Shown one piece after another: positions 1 to 5,995 of a stretch of 5,995 nucleotides of DNA. Made by a program: the position numbers and the translations under genes. Origin of the DNA: Gracilimonas sp031580945 (lineage in GTDB: Bacteria; Bacteroidota; Rhodothermia; Balneolales; Balneolaceae); contig JAVLBT010000173.1 of assembly GCA_031580945.1 (NCBI GenBank), positions 1 to 5,995 on the forward strand, written 5' to 3'. Every line of letters starts with the position of its first letter. Position 1 is the first letter of the stretch. The notes below the pieces were generated by a model, which did no database searches, had not been told where the DNA came from, and was given only the letters and a program-made list of their open reading frames with translations.

Positions 1-232
1 TAGATGACCCAACGGCTGCAAAGAAGTTAGTTCAATCTGCATTCGAAAAAATAGACCACTTAGTATCTCATCCTAAAAGTGGTAAGCTTGTTGAAGAGAT
101 TGAGAGCTCTATATATAGAAGTAGTTTCATCTCCTTGTCGGATATTTTATCGGCAAGAAAAAGATTGTGTATATCGTCCATGTAATCCGTGAAGAAAAAT
201 TTCTGCATCTTGATATGCTTAAATCACGGTAG
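1..232 (+). pseudogene. ParE/RelE-type toxin remnant, 5'-truncated by the window edge and frameshifted twice
   Basis: Three consecutive reading frames together spell the C-terminal three quarters of a ParE-like type II toxin, a ribonuclease/gyrase-poison fold usually held by a cognate antitoxin. From base 3, one frame reads DDPTAAKKLVQSAFEKIDHL and continues to SIYR near 119. The frame starting at 118 then supplies EVVSSPCRIFYRQEK. The frame through 164 supplies KKIVYIVHVIREEKFLHLD and ends at TAG 230-232. The order matches the family: D-x-P-x-A-A helix, HP-x-x-G-K turn, then the YR-E...P-C-R-I-F-Y-R and V-Y-I-V-H-V-I-R strands. Each shift is of the +1 (or -2) type. The first follows the TA repeat at 111-117, the second lies at the A5 run 158-162. 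In the 5' frame translation stops at 183-185, losing the last core strands. The N-terminus and any antitoxin gene would lie left of the window. A sequencing error at either tract cannot be excluded; homology itself is fairly clear. Confidence 0.8.
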
Positions 233-242
233 TAACATTGGT

Positions 243-262
243 AAAAGAGGCATTTATCTCTC
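243..262 (-). terminator. Weak terminator-like hairpin after the PLP-enzyme gene
   Basis: On the minus strand, just past the TGA at 268-270, AGAG and CTCT (arms 258-261 and 246-249) can pair across an 8-nt loop and are followed by a short T run (complement of A243-246). The stem is only 4-5 bp, so it would be a poor intrinsic terminator. It sits at the convergent junction with the toxin remnant, where a terminator is expected. Confidence 0.25.
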
Positions 263-267
263 AAAGT

Positions 268-1335
268 TCATAATCCACTGCCATTCATGTGATCGTATAC
301 TGCGCCATCCTTTGAATGATATTCATGCATTAGATTAGCCGTTAAGCAAGAATGGATGGGGAAGATCTGTATGGTTTCACCTACCTTGATCTTGCTGAAA
401 ACTTCATCGCTACACTGTATAATGCCGTGTTCCTGAGATAAGCTTTTTATATAGGTTTCTCCGGAAAGATACTTCATCACAGGCTCCCCAAAACTTCTGA
501 TACTGTTAATATCTATGGAATCTTTTGAAAAATGAATGGCTCCACCGTGAATGAGGACTTGATTTCGATCTTCAAACTTCTCGATCACCGGGCATTCCAT
601 ATATACCGCAATTTCGTTAGGGGAGCAGGAGCCGATCTCAACCTGCATCCAGTCGTAAAACACAAAATTACCAGGACTGATCTGATCAACAGGTCCAAAA
701 TCGTTTAATACACTACAAGAAGGGGTGTCCCCATAACATATGGGCATATTTGGAAAATGAGCTTTTAACACTTCCAGTTTTTGAAGAACTTCTCGCGATA
801 TCTTTTCAACCTCATCCTTTGATCGAGCCTGATATGTATGTCCTGCATGACAATAGAAGCCGGCAGGGTAAAAGTGGTTCGAGTTCTTAATAACCTGCAG
901 CAGTGAACTTATCACTTCTGTTTTCTGTATTGGGATTCCGCTTCTTCCATGATCGGTATCAATTTCGATATAAAGCCCCATTTCGTTATTCAACATATGA
1001 TCAAGCTTTTGAACCGTATACTCCGAAACGGCTAAAGACCTTAGTGATATTTTACTCGCTACCTCATCATAAACTGAACCAGCTAAAATATTGACAGGCA
1101 ATGCGATAGTTATATCATTCCAACCATCATTCAAAAAATATTCAGCCATTTTAAGAGAAGAAACAGTGATCCCTTTAACCTCAAATTCCCTAAATATAGT
1201 GGCGATATCACGAGACTGATGGGTCTTAAAATGAGGACGAAATTCGACACCACATTTGTCTGCCTTAAGCTTCATGTGGTTAATATTATTCCGTACGATC
1301 TCAGGATCTATAAATAAGGTTGGGAAAGGGGTCAT
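268..1335 (-). CDS. PLP-dependent D-serine dehydratase / D-threonine aldolase-like enzyme (COG3616 family)
   Basis: This 355-residue protein has the fold-type III (alanine racemase N-terminal) barrel followed by the D-serine dehydratase-like C-terminal domain, normal length for the family. The RPHFKTH motif at 33-39 supplies K37, the expected Schiff-base lysine for pyridoxal phosphate. The IEIDTDHGRSGI segment at 123-134, CHAGHTY at 162-168 and GDTPSCSVL at 202-210 are typical active-site and phosphate-binding stretches. The C-terminal PIHSC at 326-330 gives H328 and C330, which match the zinc ligands of eukaryotic-type D-serine dehydratase. Family members deaminate D-serine or cleave D-threonine/D-3-hydroxy-amino acids; sequence alone does not decide the substrate. 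No signal peptide is seen, so it is cytoplasmic. The start is ATG at 1333-1335, with no other in-frame start after the upstream stop TAG at 1351-1353. It follows the phosphatase gene by 15 nt in the same frame and is probably co-transcribed. The usual E-x-R-P-G stretch reads QISPG (218-222). Confidence 0.85.
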   Translation of the reverse strand: MTPFPTLFIDPEIVRNNINHMKLKADKCGVEFRPHFKTHQSRDIATIFREFEVKGITVSSLKMAEYFLNDGWNDITIALPVNILAGSVYDEVASKISLRSLAVSEYTVQKLDHMLNNEMGLYIEIDTDHGRSGIPIQKTEVISSLLQVIKNSNHFYPAGFYCHAGHTYQARSKDEVEKISREVLQKLEVLKAHFPNMPICYGDTPSCSVLNDFGPVDQISPGNFVFYDWMQVEIGSCSPNEIAVYMECPVIEKFEDRNQVLIHGGAIHFSKDSIDINSIRSFGEPVMKYLSGETYIKSLSQEHGIIQCSDEVFSKIKVGETIQIFPIHSCLTANLMHEYHSKDGAVYDHMNGSGL

Positions 1336-1350
1336 AGTTCTTAAATCTGA

Positions 1351-2214
1351 CTATTGTTTTCGGGTGTTTAGTCGCTCTTGGAGTATTGCATTGCGTTCTG
1401 TCTCAGTTAAATCATTTTTAAAATCAAACATTGCGTTCTCCCAGGACCCATAAACAGGATTGGGAAATATAAACCACTTACGGCCGAAATAATCAGAATA
1501 TCGATCTACGTAATCAGCTCTTTGTTCTTGAGTAATGTCTTTCGCGGGGAAGAAGTCATTCAGATCATCCCCAAAAGACATAATTATTCGATAATTTTCT
1601 GCAATGATCTCTCGTCGTTTGATCTTAGAAGAATTCCAGCCGGGTTCTTCTCCGTTCAACATAATGTTGTCCATTTGTTTTGAGACCGGAAATCCAAGAT
1701 CAATCATATTTTGACGTGTTGCTTCTTCAACCTCAAAGCTTCTGTTTGATACATAAAAGATATTCACACCTTGTTCAGCTGCATATTGAGTAAACGCAAC
1801 CGCACCCGGCACTGCTTCGGCATTGCCTTCATTGCACCAAGCGTTCCAGTCTTCAATATTAAAACTTTTTCCTTGTTTGATCATCCGTGCCTGAAAAGGA
1901 GAATTATCAAGTACCGTTTCATCAATATCTAAAATGATAGCAGGAGGCAGCTGCATGTACGCTTCCGTTTCTTCCTGCGAGATAGATGCTGTCCAGAATG
2001 AATCTTCTAAAGGTAAGGAGAGAATACGTTTAGCAGATTCATATGCCTGAATACTCAGGGCCTGATATTCAGCTGCATTTTGCACCCAAAGTGTTGCTTG
2101 CACCGATTTATCATCGGGAAGCGGCTCTGAATTCATGCTGGTCATGGAAGTACTACAGGCTGTAAATAATGATCCAGTTACAGCTATTAAAACAATGATA
2201 TTTTTAATTTTCAT
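1351..2214 (-). CDS. Class C acid phosphatase / 5'-nucleotidase, lipoprotein e(P4) family
   Basis: A 287-residue HAD-superfamily phosphatase carried on a lipoprotein signal. The N-terminus MKIKN plus a hydrophobic stretch ends in a lipobox-like LFTAC, with C20 the expected lipidated residue after signal peptidase II cleavage; the mature protein then faces the periplasm or outer surface. The catalytic motifs are complete: DIDET at 96-100 (nucleophile D96, acid/base D98), VSNR at 155-158 (S156, motif II), the lysine-rich SSKIKRR at 195-201 (motif III) and GDDLNDF at 215-221 (motif IV). FPNPVYGSWENAMF at 250-263 is the family's conserved C-terminal signature. Relatives such as Haemophilus e(P4) dephosphorylate 5'-nucleotides and NMN, allowing use of external nucleotides or nicotinamide riboside; the substrate here is inferred. 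The start ATG is fixed by an in-frame TAA three codons upstream. No strong ribosome site precedes it. It is the first gene of a probable two-gene unit with the PLP enzyme. Confidence 0.9.
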   Translation of the reverse strand: MKIKNIIVLIAVTGSLFTACSTSMTSMNSEPLPDDKSVQATLWVQNAAEYQALSIQAYESAKRILSLPLEDSFWTASISQEETEAYMQLPPAIILDIDETVLDNSPFQARMIKQGKSFNIEDWNAWCNEGNAEAVPGAVAFTQYAAEQGVNIFYVSNRSFEVEEATRQNMIDLGFPVSKQMDNIMLNGEEPGWNSSKIKRREIIAENYRIIMSFGDDLNDFFPAKDITQEQRADYVDRYSDYFGRKWFIFPNPVYGSWENAMFDFKNDLTETERNAILQERLNTRKQ

Positions 2215-2246
2215 CCTGAAGGGTTAAATCTGAGTATTAATGAGCT

Positions 2247-2276
2247 GAAAGATATAAAATCAGGTCAAAAGCTAAA
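2247..2276 (-). promoter_or_regulatory. Candidate promoter for the phosphatase/PLP-enzyme unit
   Basis: In the minus-strand direction the gap before the phosphatase gene has TATCTTTC (2254-2247), one base from the Bacteroidota -7 element TAnnTTTG. A poor TTTA (2276-2273) lies 18 nt upstream, where TTTG would be expected. A TTTTG (2270-2266) is also nearby but too close. The match is weak and the region is AT-rich, so this is only a candidate. The 111-nt gap makes a separate promoter for this pair likely wherever it lies exactly. Confidence 0.25.
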
Positions 2277-2291
2277 GTTGTTTTGGGGAGA

Positions 2292-2305
2292 TTTTACATG
2301 TAAAA
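2292..2305. promoter_or_regulatory. Perfect 14-bp palindrome, operator-like
   Basis: TTTTACATGTAAAA reads the same on both strands. It lies between the end of the SulP gene (stop at 2326-2328) and the phosphatase start, upstream of the candidate promoter. With no loop and no adjoining T tract it is not a good terminator; a dimeric regulator binding site is the more natural reading. I do not recognise it as the box of a specific regulator. Confidence 0.35.
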
Positions 2306-2325
2306 CAGAGGTTGGATAAGAATGA

Positions 2326-4059
2326 TCAAGCGCAATTTTGCTGATATTCGTATAGTCTGTCATTACCATCCTGCTCATCTTGTTTTTTAAGTGCTGCTTT
2401 TACCGCATCATGAACCGTATTAAAAAAGCGGTTTGATCTCACAAAAGTACTAATATCTGATTTACGAATTACATCCCGGACCGGGCCGATCAGACCTGAT
2501 ATGTAAAGCTCAATCCCTTCTTTATTCAAGGTTTCAATGATCATAAGGAGAGAGTCCATCGCAGATACATCGAGGTCACCAATAGTAGTTCCATCGATGA
2601 TCACATATTTAGGGGCATCGCGTCCATTTATACTTTTATTGAGGATGTAGTTTTTAAAGAATTCAGCATTCACAAAGCTGAAAGGGGCGTCTACCCGAAG
2701 GATAAGTACCCCAGGAATAGCTTTTGCTTCTGAAAAGCGCTCCTTGTTCTTGAAATCACGCGTTCCCGGCATCAATCCCAATTCAGCCACGGTGGGTTTA
2801 CTCATTTTTAGAAGTAGAGCAATAACTGATGCAACAAGCCCCATAATGATCCCTTCCTGAATGCCGATCACCAATACCCCGGAAAAGGTTATGAATGCCA
2901 CAAAAGCATCCCGTCTTTTCGTTTTAATCAAAAACCGAAGTTCTTTGATGTCAACAAGACTGCTAACAGAAACAACAATTATTGCTGCAAGTAGCGGTTC
3001 CGGTAATACCTCAAACAAGGGGGTAAGTACAAGGAGCGTAAAAAGGATGAGTAAACCAGCAAATATGTTGTTGATGGAGGTTTCACAGCCTGCTTGATCG
3101 GCAATTGCAGAGCGTGTAAAACTCGATGAGACAGGCAAAGACTGAAAAAAACTGCCAATCACATTACTACTTCCGATCGCGAGTAATTCCTGATTGGGAT
3201 TTACCGTGTAGCCATGCTTCCTCGCAAATGATTTTGATAAGGAGGCTATGGTCATGAATTGAATAAGTGAAAGTGTTAAAGCATTGGGAGCAAGTTGTTT
3301 AATTGTTTCAAAATTTAAAGAATGGAAAGCGAAATCAGGAAGGCCTCCAGGAATATTACCGATTTCTTCAATTCCCCATCGTGTTACACTTATAAAAGAA
3401 ACAACCAAAATTGTTATGGTAACCAGGATCACTGACTCCGGTAATTTAGAATAATAGCGGCGCATCAGTACCAAAAACAAAATAAAAAAGACAGATAATC
3501 CTAAAGTAGGATAATGAATATCTCCAACGTGTTGCCAAACCTGATAAAGTATTTCATGTACATATTGAGAATTTGGGACTTCAACTCTCAAGAGCGTACC
3601 CAATTGACTTGCAATAATAATAATTGGAGCGGCTATCGTAAATCCGGAGATTACCGGCCTTGAAAATAAATTGAATACAAAACCCAGTTTAAAAAAAGCC
3701 ATCAAAAGCTGAAATAATCCTGTCAGGAAAGCGATCATAATGGCCAGTGTCACCTTTTCAGTTATACCATCACCTGCCAGAAAACCCAAACCTGCCGCAA
3801 GAATTAGCATATCGATTGCTACCGGACCTATGGAAATATGCCTGGAAGTGCCAAAGAAAGGATAAATAAATAATGGAACAAGACCGGCATATAATCCATA
3901 AATGGGAGGCAAGCCTGCTATAACCGCATATGCCATTCCTTGTGGAATCAATACAACGCCCACTGTAGAGCCAGAAATAAGATCCGCTTTAAACATTTGC
4001 GAATCGTAATTCTTAAGGGTTTGTAGAATAGGTAAATATTTGAATAAAAGATCCTTCAT
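2326..4059 (-). CDS. SulP/SLC26 family anion transporter with C-terminal STAS domain
   Basis: A 577-residue inner-membrane transporter of standard SulP length. Residues about 22-420 hold the multi-pass membrane domain. PQGMAYAVIAGLPPIYGLYAG (39-59) is the classic SulP signature, GPVAID (78-83) marks the TM3 half-helix, and NPNQELLAIGSSNVIGSFF (287-305) followed by SSSFTRSAI (311-319) is the conserved stretch leading into the later core helices. Residues about 447-557 form a STAS domain, with the strand YVIIDG (485-490) and DLDVSAMDSL (495-504) at the typical phospho/nucleotide-loop position. The family moves sulfate, bicarbonate, chloride or dicarboxylates by symport or exchange; the substrate is not readable here. 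Where most relatives have a Glu in TM8 (F-x-E-S/A-I-S), this protein has T270 in QFMTIASLSK. The gene follows the SLC13 permease by 6 nt, in the same frame (TAG, two codons, ATG), so the pair is almost surely one operon. No Shine-Dalgarno is evident, which fits translational coupling. Confidence 0.93.
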   Translation of the reverse strand: MKDLLFKYLPILQTLKNYDSQMFKADLISGSTVGVVLIPQGMAYAVIAGLPPIYGLYAGLVPLFIYPFFGTSRHISIGPVAIDMLILAAGLGFLAGDGITEKVTLAIMIAFLTGLFQLLMAFFKLGFVFNLFSRPVISGFTIAAPIIIIASQLGTLLRVEVPNSQYVHEILYQVWQHVGDIHYPTLGLSVFFILFLVLMRRYYSKLPESVILVTITILVVSFISVTRWGIEEIGNIPGGLPDFAFHSLNFETIKQLAPNALTLSLIQFMTIASLSKSFARKHGYTVNPNQELLAIGSSNVIGSFFQSLPVSSSFTRSAIADQAGCETSINNIFAGLLILFTLLVLTPLFEVLPEPLLAAIIVVSVSSLVDIKELRFLIKTKRRDAFVAFITFSGVLVIGIQEGIIMGLVASVIALLLKMSKPTVAELGLMPGTRDFKNKERFSEAKAIPGVLILRVDAPFSFVNAEFFKNYILNKSINGRDAPKYVIIDGTTIGDLDVSAMDSLLMIIETLNKEGIELYISGLIGPVRDVIRKSDISTFVRSNRFFNTVHDAVKAALKKQDEQDGNDRLYEYQQNCA

Positions 4060-4065
4060 ATTGTT

Positions 4066-5853
4066 CTAAAATGGCCAAAAATAAGGAATGGCAAAGGTAC
4101 CAATTATCCAGAATAAAAGATTGAGTGGGGTCCCAACTTTCACAAAATCTATGAAAGTATATTGGCCGGGCCCAAATATCATGGTATTGGTTTGATATCC
4201 AATGGGAGTCATAAAACTCAGTGAAGCAGCGAGAGTCACCGCAACCAGCATGGGGGTAGGATCTACGCCAATGCTTGAAGCAGCTTCAATAGCGATCGGC
4301 GCCAATAAAACGGCGGTTGCATTATTAGAGATGAGGTTAGTTAGCATCATCGACAGAAAAAAGAAAGCGGATAGAACAGCCGTAGGCCCCAATGATTCCA
4401 ATTGATTTATTAATACGTCAACTAATAACTCAGCAGCTCCGGTTTTTTGCATGGCAACTCCAAGTGGGAGTACCCCACCAAGCAGAAAAATAACTTTCCA
4501 GTTAATAGACTGATAAGCTTCTTCGTTGGACAGGCAACCGGACAATATCATCAGGATAACACCTGAAATAGCAGAGGCAACAATGGGAAGAATACCCAGC
4601 GCTGCGAGCCCCACTACACCTGTGATGATACCAAGGGCAACCGGAATTTTAGACTTTTTTGATTCCGGAAGTTCGACTTCAGTCGCTAAAACAAATTCTT
4701 CTGAAGTTTTGATGTCATTTACACGCTCCTTTTTTGCATACAATAATAAGGAAGTTCCGCTTTGCAACCGGATATCGGTAAGATGTTCTTGCTGAACTTT
4801 TCCTTGCTGCCGAATAGCTAATACTATGGCCTCATACTGATGATATAATTCCAGCTCATCAAGTTTTTTACCTTCATACGTTGATTCAGGTGCTATTACA
4901 GCTTCCACTAACTGGGCATTTCCCAACTCAAAATCCTTGTCATCCCAGGCTTTGGTCGGTTTAATAATAACATCTTCCCGATTTAATAATTTATTTAGCT
5001 CTTTTACACTTCCCCGAATTCGTAAAACATCATTTGCTTCCAATTCAATTGAGCCCCGGTCTGTCTTTGATTCCATGTTATCGTTAAAGACCTCCACAAT
5101 ATCAAGGTCGAGATCTTTAATTAGTTTGGTATTTTTAAGTGGGGTATCAACAAAAGCAGAATTTGGTTCCAATACTACATCGGTGAGATAACTTTGCATC
5201 TCGAAGGTATCGGTCAAAGACTCATCCTTTCTGCGTTCAGGAATCATCTTCATCCCAATGGTAAAGATATAGAGAAACCCGGCTCCAAAGAAAATGACAC
5301 CTACTGGTGCAAACTCAAACATCCCAAATCCAACCAGGCCATTATCACGGGCAATGGAGTCAACCAGTAAGTTCGTTGAAGTCCCAATGAGTGTACAAAC
5401 CCCACCAAACATAGCAGCAAAAGACATAGGCATCAGAAGTTTTGACGCACTTTCTCCAAGATCTCGGGATAATCCGATAATTACCGGAATAAAAATAGCC
5501 ACAGCGGCAGTATTGTTTATAAAAGCAGAAATGGCACCTATGATCACCATGATGATAAATATGGCGAGACGATAATTCAGCTTACTAAGCTCGAAAAAAT
5601 ATTCACCAACTATATCAAGTGCGCCCGTACGCCTGAGTCCTTCGCTCAGTATGAACATGCAGGCGATGGTAACGGTAGCTGGATTAGAAAATCCTGATAA
5701 TCCTTCAGTAGGAGTTAGTATGCCTGAGACAACTAAAATTGCCAGAATAATGAGAGAGGTAATGTCGAATGGAATCCGCTTATTAACAAAAAGGATAACC
5801 GCCAGTAAGATCAGTGCATAGACAAACCAAATTTCTAAGGTTATTCCAAACAT
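4066..5853 (-). CDS. SLC13/DASS family permease with two central RCK_C (TrkA-C) domains
   Basis: A 595-residue membrane protein with N-terminal helices (about 6-200), a soluble insert (about 205-400) and C-terminal helices (about 402-593), the layout of YfbS- and SAC1/SLT-like transporters. The two inverted halves each carry the substrate/Na-binding hairpin signature: FINNTAAVAIFIP (111-123) and LISNNATAVLLAPI (507-520). GTSTNLLVD (157-165) and TPIGYQTNTMIFGPG (549-563) are the paired second motifs. The insert contains two RCK_C-like domains, about 218-298 and 308-390, seen in the repeated pattern of beta strands with GSxEL..L and SGTSLLLYA ends. DASS proteins carry sulfate, dicarboxylates, citrate or other anions, usually with Na+; algal members with this insert act in sulfate uptake. 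Its partner in the operon is a SulP transporter, supporting but not proving an anion such as sulfate. The start ATG is fixed by an in-frame TAG at 5863-5865. It is the first gene of the operon. Confidence 0.92.
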   Translation of the reverse strand: MFGITLEIWFVYALILLAVILFVNKRIPFDITSLIILAILVVSGILTPTEGLSGFSNPATVTIACMFILSEGLRRTGALDIVGEYFFELSKLNYRLAIFIIMVIIGAISAFINNTAAVAIFIPVIIGLSRDLGESASKLLMPMSFAAMFGGVCTLIGTSTNLLVDSIARDNGLVGFGMFEFAPVGVIFFGAGFLYIFTIGMKMIPERRKDESLTDTFEMQSYLTDVVLEPNSAFVDTPLKNTKLIKDLDLDIVEVFNDNMESKTDRGSIELEANDVLRIRGSVKELNKLLNREDVIIKPTKAWDDKDFELGNAQLVEAVIAPESTYEGKKLDELELYHQYEAIVLAIRQQGKVQQEHLTDIRLQSGTSLLLYAKKERVNDIKTSEEFVLATEVELPESKKSKIPVALGIITGVVGLAALGILPIVASAISGVILMILSGCLSNEEAYQSINWKVIFLLGGVLPLGVAMQKTGAAELLVDVLINQLESLGPTAVLSAFFFLSMMLTNLISNNATAVLLAPIAIEAASSIGVDPTPMLVAVTLAASLSFMTPIGYQTNTMIFGPGQYTFIDFVKVGTPLNLLFWIIGTFAIPYFWPF

Positions 5854-5900
5854 GTAGTAGATCTATATTTTTATTTAAATGCGAATAATGTTGTACTACA
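5851..5900 (-). promoter_or_regulatory. Possible leader hairpin closing on the permease start codon
   Basis: In the minus-strand transcript UGUAGUA (5900-5894) can pair with UACUACA (5859-5853), a perfect 7-bp match across a 34-nt AU-rich loop. The 3' arm ends on the A of the start AUG and covers the place where ribosomes would bind. No Shine-Dalgarno sequence lies in front of the AUG. The pairing may be chance in an AT-rich leader. Confidence 0.25.
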
Positions 5901-5995
5901 GTAATTAATAAAAATGAATAAGCTATAAAACGTTCATTAAATCAACATGGAAAAACAGGAAATAAGCCCTTATTTTAAAGTATATTATTAAATGA
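5901..5995 (-). promoter_or_regulatory. AT-rich region upstream of the transporter operon, presumed promoter
   Basis: This short gene-free stretch precedes the first gene of the minus-strand operon and must hold its promoter unless transcription enters from outside. A loose pair TTGATT (5945-5940) and TATTCA (5920-5915), 19 nt apart, is the best match found, well below consensus. The longest plus-strand reading frame here (ATG at 5947) has 14 codons and is not considered a gene. An AAATAAG/CTTATTT inverted repeat lies at 5960-5975. Confidence 0.3.
5960..5975. repeat. Short inverted repeat AAATAAG-CC-CTTATTT
   Basis: A perfect 7-bp inverted repeat with 2 nt between the arms (or 6 bp with a 4-nt loop) lies near the right edge. 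It could be the stem of a terminator for a gene outside the window or an operator. The stem is AT-rich and no long T tract directly follows on either strand, so its role is open. Confidence 0.35.

Noticed and set aside
903..1094. Plus-strand open frame of 63 codons
   Set aside because: It lies antisense within the PLP-enzyme gene, has no family resemblance, and follows from the codon use of the real gene.
2266..2285. CAAAA/TTTTG inverted repeat as terminator of the transporter operon
   Set aside because: Only 5 AT-rich pairs with a 10-nt loop and no T tract; not distinguishable from chance.
2861..3097. Plus-strand 78-codon open frame
   Set aside because: Antisense shadow of the SulP membrane domain without domain similarity.
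4202..5575. Several plus-strand open frames of 67-93 codons antisense to the SLC13 permease
   Set aside because: They are low-complexity Ser/Thr/Ala-rich shadows of a membrane protein gene with no recognisable domain.
5947..5991. 14-codon plus-strand ORF starting MEKQEISPYF
   Set aside because: Too short, no ribosome site, overlaps an inverted repeat in AT-rich intergenic DNA; no support for a gene or leader peptide.
1..5995. CRISPR array, tRNA/rRNA, insertion sequence or att site
   Set aside because: No spaced direct repeats, cloverleaf, transposase or terminal inverted repeats were seen on either strand.

Overview
This 6.0 kb window carries four complete genes, all on the minus strand, plus the remnant of a small toxin gene on the plus strand at the left edge. 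Base composition is moderately AT-rich. The start codons lack good Shine-Dalgarno sequences, one protein is a lipoprotein, and the gene families are common there, so a member of the Bacteroidota/Balneolota (FCB) group is likely. No marker gene is present, so this placement is an inference.

Layout in the direction of minus-strand transcription (right to left): (i) 5854-5995 is an AT-rich presumed promoter/leader. (ii) 4066-5853 encodes an SLC13/DASS-type permease with two central RCK_C (TrkA-C) domains. (iii) 2326-4059, only 6 nt further on, encodes a SulP/SLC26 anion transporter with a C-terminal STAS domain. These two form an evident transporter operon, plausibly for sulfate or another inorganic/organic anion. 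(iv) 2215-2325 is a 111-nt gap with a perfect 14-bp palindrome and a weak promoter candidate. (v) 1351-2214 encodes a class C acid phosphatase of the lipoprotein e(P4)/5'-nucleotidase family. (vi) 268-1335, 15 nt further on, encodes a PLP-dependent D-serine dehydratase/D-threonine aldolase-like enzyme. (vii) 1-232, on the opposite strand and convergent, is a 5'-truncated ParE/RelE-type toxin broken by two frameshifts.

The functions suggest two transcription units: anion uptake, and surface/periplasmic phosphate ester hydrolysis coupled to D-hydroxy-amino-acid metabolism. Nothing here is clearly a new defence or mobile system. The most informative oddities are the double-frameshifted toxin, a Thr in place of the usual transmembrane Glu of the SulP protein, and the in-frame, nearly abutting gene pairs.
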